A stretch of DNA of 29,507 nucleotides, from the NCBI GenBank assembly GCA_005773145.1, contig SXHS01000080.1:1-29507 (forward strand), read 5' to 3'. Each line of letters opens with the position of its first letter. Positions within the stretch are counted from its first letter, which is position 1. Shown here one piece after another: positions 22,506-29,507 of the stretch. This DNA comes from Planctomycetaceae bacterium (GTDB lineage Bacteria > Planctomycetota > Planctomycetia > Pirellulales > Pirellulaceae). The notes beneath the pieces are model-generated. The model made no database searches. It was not told the DNA's origin and was given only the letters and a program-made list of their open reading frames with translations. Position numbers and translations under genes: made by a program.

Positions 22506-25413
22506 GAAACTGACTTTGGCAGCTCTCGAGTACGTGGCGTCTATGGATCCGTCGTCGTGACAACCAACTGAACCCCATGGCGACCAGCATCAGACACCCG
22601 GTGGTAGCACTACCGCACGCGCCCACCGTGAAGGTCCAGGGCCGATAGCGCAAGTGCACTTCGAATCGACCTGCCGGCAAGTACACACCGCGCATCACGC
22701 CATTGACTCGGAGGACCGGTAACGCGACAAAGGAAGCCACTCCTTGGTCGTGCATGTCGAGCCGCCGAGCCATCGCCTGCCATCCGGCGTCATAGCGATC
22801 GCTGATGACGACGAGCCCCGGGCGCCTCAGGCCGACTTGCAGATCCATCTGCTGCGATGTCGCGCGAGCAATCTGGCACGAGTCTTGCGCAATGGCCCGC
22901 GCGTGGGTTGGCTCGGCCATCAAGGATCGCAGTTCCTGCTCACCCCATTCCGACTCCGCCACCGCCATCCTCGACCAGTCGCGCGGCTTCCCCTGTGGAA
23001 AGAATATCGCCTCGAGCTCAGCCTCTAAGACAGCGCGATCGCCTCTGAATGTCGGCGATCGAAATTGAACATCATGAACCGTCCAGGCGCGGGGCTGAGA
23101 TTGAGGCAGCCGTCCGATCTGAAAAAAAGCCGTCGGCTTCAGCCCGCCACCAGTCGGCAGCGTGGCCACATCAACCTCGGGCCATGCGCCCAACGGCGAC
23201 ACTAAGTACCGAGTCGCCAACGCCGACAGGACCGAAGGGTGGGGCAGGGGGGTGCCGTCCGGAGCGCGAGGCCCGTGGCGACGGGCCACACGCATCAGTG
23301 CTGTCACATCGCGCGAACGCATGCCAGCTGGCGTTTCCGTCAGCAATACGCCTTCGCGCCAATGATGGTGGGATTTCAAGGTATCGATCTCCCAGCGCAG
23401 AACCTCGATCAAGCGATCATTCGACCCAGCCCGTTGCCACGCGTCGGGATACCATTGGGGACTGCGATGTCGGTAAATGCGGCACGTGTGCAGTTCATCG
23501 CGACCCGACGCGTGCTGTTGAATCATCGGAACGCCGCCGGAGGGCGCTGACCATTGGGCAAGCGGTGCCGTCGGCATGAGGCCGTGGTGCGCAACGGCCA
23601 GATCGAGACAGGTCAGTACGAGCAGCACCACGCGCAGCATTCCGCGCCGTGACCAGCCGTCCACACGCTGCCACAACACAGCGGACATGCCAGCCATCAC
23701 CGCCGTATGCACCAGTGCCAGGCAAAGTTCACGGTGTGCCCCCCACACATCCAACGGACCAAAGATGGGATCCGGGCGGATTTCCGCGAGACCACGCAGC
23801 CACCAGCCGCGGCACGCGAAGACCAACGCCGCGACCAACACGCTCAACCCGGCCAAGCGGACTAACATCTGGACACGAGAGCGGTTTCGCAGTCCATCGT
23901 CCTCGTCCCAACCATGTGCGGCCAATAAACTGACACTAAGCGCGACGAAGGTCCACCACTTGGCCGGATAGCGGAAGTAGACGTAGCCGGGAAGCACCGT
24001 TGTCATCCACCAATAGAGCCCACCAACTTGGTGACCAATCGTTTCGACGCGATGTTGAGGCACGCCGAACGGCACGGACAATTCGGTCAGCAGCCAGCCC
24101 AACCCATATCCGCCAAGGCTCGCCAGGGCCGACCAACATGCCACGTGGGATAGCCAACGCGTGCGCACGGTTCCGCCACGCACCCCCCAAACGCCTGCGG
24201 CCAAGATAATCGGAACCAAACCCATGTAGAGCGAGGGGGACCAAACTCGACCTTCCGCCGGAATCGCGCTCATCCAACGGCGATGGGTGGGAAACATCCT
24301 GCCGCCCGCGTTGGGCCAAAGCAACTCCAGCCAACGCCACGGCCCCACACTAAATTCAAACACATCATGATGGTGCGACCCCGGCTCGGGCGCGGCCAAC
24401 AGCGCCGTCATTCGCGTGGTGAATGAGCTAGAAACGTTGCCCGTCGGTACTCGCCCCGCGCCGCTCAACAGTTCATAGAGGCTGCGCGGCGATGACGTTT
24501 CGGCCCGATGGCTGTTCCCCGTCCATTCGACAGCCGGAAGTACTTGCACCAAGCTCAGCAGTCCCGCCACAACGGCGGCGGCAACCAGCAACAAGACCCG
24601 CTGGCCAAGGTTGCGCCACACGGGCTGAACAGACTCAGGCGATTGGTCGGCCGTGACCGACGATGCCATGACGAGTTGAGCCGCCACATGGGCCCCACGC
24701 GTGGATCGGTCTTGACAACTCAATAACACGGCGTAGCCTACCAGCACGAGGCCAACGTGATAGGCCATTTGCGGATCGCCGCCCAGCACCATGAAGGCAA
24801 GCACCAAGGCAAGAGCCAACGTATCGCGCCATCGACGACACAAAAGCAATCGTTCGCCTGTCAGGATGGCCAGCGGCAACCACGCGGCGCCGATCAAATA
24901 GACAACGTTAAAACACTGAAACAAGACACTACCGCCGAACGCATAGGCCAGCGCGGCGCATCCCGATGCCATGACCGAATGGCCCCAATGGCGGGCCAGC
25001 CGATACGTCAAGCATGCCGCTCCCAGCACATGTCCGATGATGTACAGGTGATAATGCGTGGCGAACGAACCGGGCAGCCAAAAGATCAATTTGCCCGGAT
25101 AAAAGAGGCTGGCCGTCGCATCGGCAATCACCGAATAGCCCAAATTCTCCCAGGGATTCCAGAGTGGCAACCCCTCGTCGCGCCAGACTTCCTGGCACCA
25201 CTGAAAGAGTGGGTAGTAATAATGGGCAGCATCTCGAAAGGCGAACGATTCACGGGCAAATAGGACCCGTCGAAAAATCCAACCTGCGAGTGCCGCGGCT
25301 ATGACGATGAGAATACCCGCATCGCACCATTGGGCGCGACGCGGAGTCTGAGCGCCGCAGCCGCCTTGAGTACGGCGTTTCGAACCGCGATGGGGATCGG
25401 GTTGCCTGGTCAT
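22483..25413 (-). CDS. YfhO-like multi-pass membrane protein, 976 aa
   Basis: A large polytopic inner-membrane protein. TM1 (ILIVIAAALAGWIF, about 34-47) follows a basic cytoplasmic N-terminus. Next comes a loop with AFRDAAHYYYPLFQWCQEVW and LPLWNPWENLGYSVIADA, the acidic, aromatic signature of YfhO and related GT-C type glycosyltransferases. About a dozen hydrophobic segments follow up to residue 610. A long soluble region comes next, ending in a YfhO-like block (GLVVISDRYDAGWQAMARRL, then GVYLPAGRFEVHLRYRP), and a last TM (TTGCLMLVAMGFSWL). YfhO has been linked to lipoteichoic acid glycosylation in Firmicutes; here a role in lipid-linked glycosyl transfer is an inference. It follows atpC by 81 nt on the same strand, but no functional tie to ATP synthase is expected. 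Confidence 0.8.
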   Translation of the reverse strand: MTRQPDPHRGSKRRTQGGCGAQTPRRAQWCDAGILIVIAAALAGWIFRRVLFARESFAFRDAAHYYYPLFQWCQEVWRDEGLPLWNPWENLGYSVIADATASLFYPGKLIFWLPGSFATHYHLYIIGHVLGAACLTYRLARHWGHSVMASGCAALAYAFGGSVLFQCFNVVYLIGAAWLPLAILTGERLLLCRRWRDTLALALVLAFMVLGGDPQMAYHVGLVLVGYAVLLSCQDRSTRGAHVAAQLVMASSVTADQSPESVQPVWRNLGQRVLLLVAAAVVAGLLSLVQVLPAVEWTGNSHRAETSSPRSLYELLSGAGRVPTGNVSSSFTTRMTALLAAPEPGSHHHDVFEFSVGPWRWLELLWPNAGGRMFPTHRRWMSAIPAEGRVWSPSLYMGLVPIILAAGVWGVRGGTVRTRWLSHVACWSALASLGGYGLGWLLTELSVPFGVPQHRVETIGHQVGGLYWWMTTVLPGYVYFRYPAKWWTFVALSVSLLAAHGWDEDDGLRNRSRVQMLVRLAGLSVLVAALVFACRGWWLRGLAEIRPDPIFGPLDVWGAHRELCLALVHTAVMAGMSAVLWQRVDGWSRRGMLRVVLLVLTCLDLAVAHHGLMPTAPLAQWSAPSGGVPMIQQHASGRDELHTCRIYRHRSPQWYPDAWQRAGSNDRLIEVLRWEIDTLKSHHHWREGVLLTETPAGMRSRDVTALMRVARRHGPRAPDGTPLPHPSVLSALATRYLVSPLGAWPEVDVATLPTGGGLKPTAFFQIGRLPQSQPRAWTVHDVQFRSPTFRGDRAVLEAELEAIFFPQGKPRDWSRMAVAESEWGEQELRSLMAEPTHARAIAQDSCQIARATSQQMDLQVGLRRPGLVVISDRYDAGWQAMARRLDMHDQGVASFVALPVLRVNGVMRGVYLPAGRFEVHLRYRPWTFTVGACGSATTGCLMLVAMGFSWLSRRRIHRRHVLESCQSQFLNTPGRT

Positions 25414-25494
25414 GGCTTAGCGTCCGTCGCCAGCGGGCGCATGGGACTCCGGTTCAAAAAACCGCGTACCCGAATCCATGGGGCTATGCCGGCG

Positions 25495-25893
25495 TCAAGA
25501 GGACCGAGTGGCCACGCGCAATTGGGCCCGGGCTTGAGCGACCAGTCGGCTGCGGATTTCGAGCAATTCGGGCGAGGTGGCGGGGCGCTCCTTGGCGGCC
25601 GCCAATTGGGCCCGCAAGGTCTCCGGATTCAGCTGGCCCGCCGGAACGGCCCGACCGGTGAGAATCGACACGACATTGTCGGCGACCTGCACAAATCCAC
25701 CATCCACGTAGTAGCGGGCGACCTGGGCACCACGTCCCAGGCGCAGTTCGCCGAACCCCAGACGACCGATCAGCGGAGTATGATCCACACCGATCCCCAA
25801 TTCGCCGTCGTAGAGCGGCACGGCCACGAAGGAGGCATTCTCCTCCAACGCGGTGGCTTCCGGCGTGACGACAATACATCTTAGTTCGGCCAT
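25495..25893 (-). CDS. atpC: F1 ATP synthase epsilon subunit
   Basis: A 132-residue epsilon subunit of the F1 rotor stalk, which links gamma to the c-ring and can inhibit ATP hydrolysis. The N-terminal beta-sandwich is clear: MAELRCIVVTPEATALEE, then VPLYDGELGIGVDHTPLIGR and YYVDGGFVQVADNVVSILT. The C-terminal helical hairpin is present (NPETLRAQLAAAKERPA to RLVAQARAQLRVA), so it is the long two-domain form. It is the last gene of the atp operon, 108 nt downstream of atpD. Confidence 0.93.
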   Translation of the reverse strand: MAELRCIVVTPEATALEENASFVAVPLYDGELGIGVDHTPLIGRLGFGELRLGRGAQVARYYVDGGFVQVADNVVSILTGRAVPAGQLNPETLRAQLAAAKERPATSPELLEIRSRLVAQARAQLRVATRSS

Positions 25894-26001
25894 CGCGGAC
25901 GCATCCTCTTGGGTACGGCTCGGCCCGTCGCCCCCCTGACAGGAGCCAACGCCGAACGCTCTTACATCCCAATCGATCTATTCACTCAATCGCATTGGGG
26001 A

Positions 26002-27480
26002 CTATTTTTCCGACGCCAGCTTGCGTGCTTGTTCTTCTGCCTGCTCGATCGACCCCACGTACATGAACGCTCGCTCGGGCAAATGATCCCATTTGCCATC
26101 GCAGATTTCCTCGAAGCTGCGAATCGTATCTTCGAGTGGCGTGATTTCGCCGGGCTTACCAGTAAACACTTGGGCCACGAGGAACGGCTGCGAGAGGAAT
26201 CGCTCGATGCGACGGGCGCGATGGACGATCAGCTTATCTTCCTCGCTCAACTCGTCCACACCCAGAATGGCAATGATGTCCTGCAATTCCCGATATCGCT
26301 GCAAGGTGATTTGCACCCGGCGGGCGATCGTGTAGTGCCGTTGGCCGACATACTGGGGATCCAAGATTCGGCTGGCCGACGCCAAAGGATCGATAGCGGG
26401 ATAGATACCCTTTTCAGAAATCGAACGTTCGAGATAAATGAATGCGTCCAATTGTCCGAACGCGGTGGCCGGTGCGGGATCGGTTGGATCGTCAGCCGGC
26501 ACGTAGACCGCCTGTACCGAGGTGATGGCCCCCTTGTTCGTGGACGCAATGCGTTCCTGCAAAGCGCCCATTTCCGTCGCCAGCGTGGGTTGGTAACCGA
26601 CCGCAGAAGGCATGCGGCCCAGCAACGCGGATACCTCGCTACCCGCTTGCGAAAACCGGAAAATATTGTCGACGAACAACAGGGTGTCTTTGCCAGTTGT
26701 ATCGCGGAAGTATTCGGCCATCGTGAGTGCAGAGAGGGCGACACGCAGACGAGCACCGGGGGGCTCATTCATCTGGCCAAAGACCATGCACGTCTGCTCG
26801 ATCACTTTGCGACCCGTGTCGCCAATCTGAGCCTCCTGCATTTCGAGCCACAGGTCGGTTCCTTCCCGCGTGCGCTCGCCAACGCCTGCGAACACGGAGT
26901 AACCACCGTGTGCCGAGGCAATACGTGCGATCAACTCGGTCAAGATAACCGTCTTACCCAGTCCCGCACCGCCGAACAGCCCCGCTTTTCCACCGCGAAC
27001 GAACGGCGTGAGCAAATCGACGACCTTGATCCCGGTCTCGAACAACTCGGTGCCCGTGGACAGCTCGGAAATTTTGGGAGCCTCACGGTGGATCGGCCAT
27101 CGTTCCTTGGCTTGCACGGGGCCACGATCATCCACGGGATCGCCCAACAGATTGAAGACGCGTCCCAGGGTAGCCTCGCCCACGGGAACGGAAACAGGGG
27201 CTCCCGTATCGACGCACTCCTGTCCGCGCACCATACCGTCGGTGCTCCCCAGCGCGATACAACGAACACGCCCACCACCGAGATGCTGCTGAACTTCCCC
27301 CGTCAGCATTTGGCGATTGCCGCCAATTTCGATGGCCACCTTCACGGCGTTGTAGATCGTCGGGAGCCGATCTTCCGGAAAGTGGGCGTCAAAAGTCGAA
27401 CCAATGATCTGAGTTACCCGTCCGGACTGGTCGGCGGACGAATTCCCGCCGGTCCGATTGGGGGCCGTGGACGTGGACAT
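26002..27480 (-). CDS. atpD: F1 ATP synthase beta subunit
   Basis: A 492-residue catalytic beta subunit. The N-terminal barrel begins after a Ser/Thr/Asn-rich leader of about 18 residues (QSGRVTQIIGSTFDAHF). The P-loop is GGAGLGKTV (170-178), where the consensus is GGAGVGKTV. The catalytic region includes VFAGVGERTREG with the attacking-water Glu, FGQMNEPPGARLRVALSAL, TLLFVDNIFRFSQAGSEVSALLGRMPS and the DELSEEDK loop (the DELSEED lever). The C-terminus is complete. AGGAG lies about 11 nt before the ATG. The gene lies between atpG and atpC as in standard F-type operons. Confidence 0.97.
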   Translation of the reverse strand: MSTSTAPNRTGGNSSADQSGRVTQIIGSTFDAHFPEDRLPTIYNAVKVAIEIGGNRQMLTGEVQQHLGGGRVRCIALGSTDGMVRGQECVDTGAPVSVPVGEATLGRVFNLLGDPVDDRGPVQAKERWPIHREAPKISELSTGTELFETGIKVVDLLTPFVRGGKAGLFGGAGLGKTVILTELIARIASAHGGYSVFAGVGERTREGTDLWLEMQEAQIGDTGRKVIEQTCMVFGQMNEPPGARLRVALSALTMAEYFRDTTGKDTLLFVDNIFRFSQAGSEVSALLGRMPSAVGYQPTLATEMGALQERIASTNKGAITSVQAVYVPADDPTDPAPATAFGQLDAFIYLERSISEKGIYPAIDPLASASRILDPQYVGQRHYTIARRVQITLQRYRELQDIIAILGVDELSEEDKLIVHRARRIERFLSQPFLVAQVFTGKPGEITPLEDTIRSFEEICDGKWDHLPERAFMYVGSIEQAEEQARKLASEK

Positions 27481-27499
27481 AATACGTTTTCTCCTGGCA

Positions 27500-28390
27500 C
27501 TATTTCAAAGCTTCAACACCGCCGATGACTTCCATAATCTCGCCGGTAATCTGGGATTGGCGAGCCCGGTTGTACGTCAGCGATAGTTGTCGGATCAGGT
27601 CACTTGCATTTTCCGTTGCCGACTTCATGGCCACCATGCGGGCAATCTGTTCGCTGACCGCCGCGTCCAGAAAGCACTTGAACAGCTTGACCTTAAAGCT
27701 GGCCGGCACCACTTCCTCCAAAATACTCGCCGCGGTCGGCAGAAATTCGTAGGTTGAATCACTGCCAGCACGGTCCGCTGAGCCACTGTCGGCGGTCCCG
27801 CCATCCAAGGCCTTCAGTGGGAGCAGCGTCTGGACGACGGCCTCTTGTCGTGATACCGAGAGAAACCGCGTGTAGACAACATCCAGCCGGTCCAGTCGCC
27901 CGGTGACAAATTCCTCGAGGTATCGGTCCGCCAGCACCTCAACCTCGTCGAAGCGTGGTTTATCCTCGAAATGGTTGTACAAGGTGTCAATGGCCAATCC
28001 GCGATACTTCAGCGCCACCTGGCCACGTTTGCCGGAAACCTCGAGCCGTGACTGAACGGACGGCTCGTTCAACTCTTTCCACCGATGTTGGGCAGCCCGG
28101 ACCACCGCGCCATTGTACCCGCCGCACAACCCGCGATTGGCGGTCAGTACCAGTAGGGTGGCATGACGCACCTCAGGCCGGTCCTCGAGGAGCGGATGAC
28201 TCACCGCCACGCCTGTGGCGGCCACGTCGGCCACCAATTGCGTGATGCGCTGGGTGTAGGCCGTGGCAGCGGTCGCGCGATCCATCGCCTTCTTGAATCG
28301 CGCCCGAGCGATCAATTCCATCGTCCGCGTGATCTTGCGGATATTGCGAATGGACTTGCGACGTTTATCCAGGGCTCGCGCTTTAGCCAT
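27500..28390 (-). CDS. atpG: F1 ATP synthase gamma subunit
   Basis: A 296-residue central-stalk gamma subunit. The N-terminal helix MAKARALDKRRKSIRNIRKI followed by TRTMELIARARFKKA, the Rossmann-like segment LLVLTANRGLCGGYNGAVVR, and the C-terminal helix RMVAMKSATENASDLI with SLTYNRARQSQITGEIMEV are all classical. A Gly/Ser/Asp-rich stretch (DGGTADSGSADRAGSDS, about 203-219) looks like a lineage-specific linker insertion. The start at 28390 matches the family. It lies 68 nt after atpA and 19 nt before atpD on the same strand. Confidence 0.96.
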   Translation of the reverse strand: MAKARALDKRRKSIRNIRKITRTMELIARARFKKAMDRATAATAYTQRITQLVADVAATGVAVSHPLLEDRPEVRHATLLVLTANRGLCGGYNGAVVRAAQHRWKELNEPSVQSRLEVSGKRGQVALKYRGLAIDTLYNHFEDKPRFDEVEVLADRYLEEFVTGRLDRLDVVYTRFLSVSRQEAVVQTLLPLKALDGGTADSGSADRAGSDSTYEFLPTAASILEEVVPASFKVKLFKCFLDAAVSEQIARMVAMKSATENASDLIRQLSLTYNRARQSQITGEIMEVIGGVEALK

Positions 28391-28458
28391 CGTTCGGACT
28401 TCCGATCAAACTGAAATATTGCAGGGTCGGTGGGGACACAGGTTGGAATTGCGAGCAA

Positions 28459-29507
28459 CTAGGCCTTTTTCGCTGTCGCCAAGCGACGGACGAACTGTGC
28501 GTTGAATTCCTTGATGGCGCTCTCCACCTGTCCGACCAAGTCATCGGTCAGTTCCCGCTTGTCGTTCAGCGTATTCCAAAGATCTTTCTTCTGACTATGT
28601 ACGAATGAGAGGAAGCTATCCTCCCATTCCTGCACTTGCTGCGCGGGAATCTCATCCACGAAGCCTCGCGTTCCCGCGTAGATGCTCAGCACCTGGTCGA
28701 TGACATGACGGGGCTTGTACTGCGGCTGTTTCAGGAGTTCGACCATCCGGTAACCGCGATCCAATTGTCGCTGCGTGGCGGCGTCCAATTCGGTACCCAG
28801 CTGGGCGAAGGCCTCGAGTTCTCGAAACGCGGCCAAGTCCAACCGCAAACCGCCCGCCACCTTCTTCATCGCCTTCACCTGAGCGGCACCACCCACGCGG
28901 GAGACCGAAATACCCACATTCATGGCGGGACGAATCCCGGCGAAAAACAAGTCGGGCTGCAGGTAGATCTGGCCATCGGTGATCGAAATCACGTTGGTGG
29001 GAATGTAGGCGGAGACCTCCCCTTCCAATGTTTCGATGATGGGGAGCGACGTCAGCGAGCCACCACCCAAGGCGGCGGACAGCTTGGCCGAACGCTCCAG
29101 CAAGCGGCTATGGCAGTAGAACACGTCACCCGGATAGGCTTCGCGTCCGGGAGGTCGACGCATCAGCAGTGACAATTGGCGGTAGGCCTGGGCTTGTTTC
29201 GACAAGTCGTCGTACACGACCAACGCATGCTGCCCCTTCCACATGAAATACTCAGCCATGGCCGTACCCGCGTAGGGGGCGATGTACTGGAGCGGCGCCG
29301 GAGCGCTGGCTCCCGCCACGATCACCGTGGTGTATTCCATGGCGCCGTGCTTACGCAAGGCTTCGATAACAGCCGCGACCGTAGCGTCCTTCTGCCCCAC
29401 GGCGACATAAAAACATTTCACACCGTATTCGCGCTGGTTGATGATCGCGTCGATGGCAATGGCCGTCTTACCCGTCTTGCGGTCGCCGATGATCAATTCA
29501 CGCTGGC
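28459..29507 (-). CDS. atpA: F1 ATP synthase alpha subunit (3' part)
   Basis: The C-terminal about 349 codons of the non-catalytic nucleotide-binding alpha subunit; the 5' end lies beyond the window. The frame is open to the edge (QREL precedes IIGDR), so the TTG at 29496 is internal and not a start. The P-loop reads GDRKTGKTAIAIDAI, where the family has GDRQTGKT. Downstream come YDDLSKQAQAYRQLSLLMRRPPGREAYPGD, here in its usual place, and IPTNVISITDGQIYL. Then comes GIRPAMNVGISVSRVGGAAQ, containing the conserved Ser-Arg-Val-Gly arginine-finger region. The C-terminus AQFVRRLATAKKA is complete. It heads the visible part of the atp operon (A-G-D-C). Confidence 0.97.
   Translation of the reverse strand, partial: QRELIIGDRKTGKTAIAIDAIINQREYGVKCFYVAVGQKDATVAAVIEALRKHGAMEYTTVIVAGASAPAPLQYIAPYAGTAMAEYFMWKGQHALVVYDDLSKQAQAYRQLSLLMRRPPGREAYPGDVFYCHSRLLERSAKLSAALGGGSLTSLPIIETLEGEVSAYIPTNVISITDGQIYLQPDLFFAGIRPAMNVGISVSRVGGAAQVKAMKKVAGGLRLDLAAFRELEAFAQLGTELDAATQRQLDRGYRMVELLKQPQYKPRHVIDQVLSIYAGTRGFVDEIPAQQVQEWEDSFLSFVHSQKKDLWNTLNDKRELTDDLVGQVESAIKEFNAQFVRRLATAKKA

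Noticed and set aside
25909..27528. 539-codon plus-strand ORF
   Set aside because: It is the antisense shadow of atpD. High-GC codon bias keeps such frames open.
1..29507. tRNA, rRNA, CRISPR, insertion sequence or prophage
   Set aside because: Reading both strands I found no cloverleaf-like sequence, rRNA signature, spaced direct-repeat array, transposase or phage gene. A covariance-model search could still find a small RNA that I missed.

Overview
This is a high-GC, densely coding bacterial chromosome segment. It most likely comes from a planctomycete of the Pirellula/Rhodopirellula type. The evidence is the set of lineage-typical proteins: a secreted protein whose N-terminal region resembles the planctomycete BBP7-like family, an SHD1-domain protein with a conserved Cys-rich C-terminus, a DUF1570-like HExxH protein, a Tat-exported Gfo/Idh/MocA oxidoreductase, a secreted PQQ-type beta-propeller and a divergent SelA-like protein. 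The assignment rests on remembered family features, not on a search.

Layout. Positions 1-1013 (minus) hold a small lipoprotein, a small gene split by a palindromic repeat, and the start of the secreted BBP7-like protein. Positions 1370-4201 hold a sugar-phosphate isomerase-like TIM barrel, a beta-propeller lipoprotein (minus) and, divergent from it, an ArfB-type release factor. Positions 4202-4959 are a long leader with an excellent sigma-54 (-24/-12) promoter match, followed by csrA with an unusual Ala/Pro-rich tail. Positions 5013-9612 (minus) hold a large alpha/beta-hydrolase lipoprotein and a compact KAS III / YqgE / metallophosphatase operon. Positions 9857-12017 hold a putative metallopeptidase and a GT4 glycosyltransferase. 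Positions 12143-16852 (plus) hold a SelA-like protein lacking the PLP lysine, guaB (IMP dehydrogenase) and the SHD1 protein, which overlaps guaB. Positions 17117-20912 hold a membrane histidine kinase and an NtrC-family sigma-54 activator overlapping by 26 nt, then kdsB. Positions 21111-25413 are a convergent pair, the Tat oxidoreductase and a YfhO-like membrane protein, overlapping tail to tail. Positions 25495-29507 (minus) are the F1 part of the ATP synthase operon in the order alpha (partial), gamma, beta, epsilon.

Functional links. kdsB, the KAS III-like enzyme, GT4 and YfhO-like proteins are all compatible with envelope lipid and polysaccharide synthesis. The kinase/regulator pair supplies a sigma-54 activator, and the only strong -24/-12 element I noticed precedes csrA. 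A regulatory link between them is an attractive but untested inference. The most unusual single gene is the SelA-like protein: the residue that should carry PLP is glycine, and both arginines of the expected substrate-binding motif are replaced. I saw no tRNA, rRNA, CRISPR array, insertion sequence or prophage.
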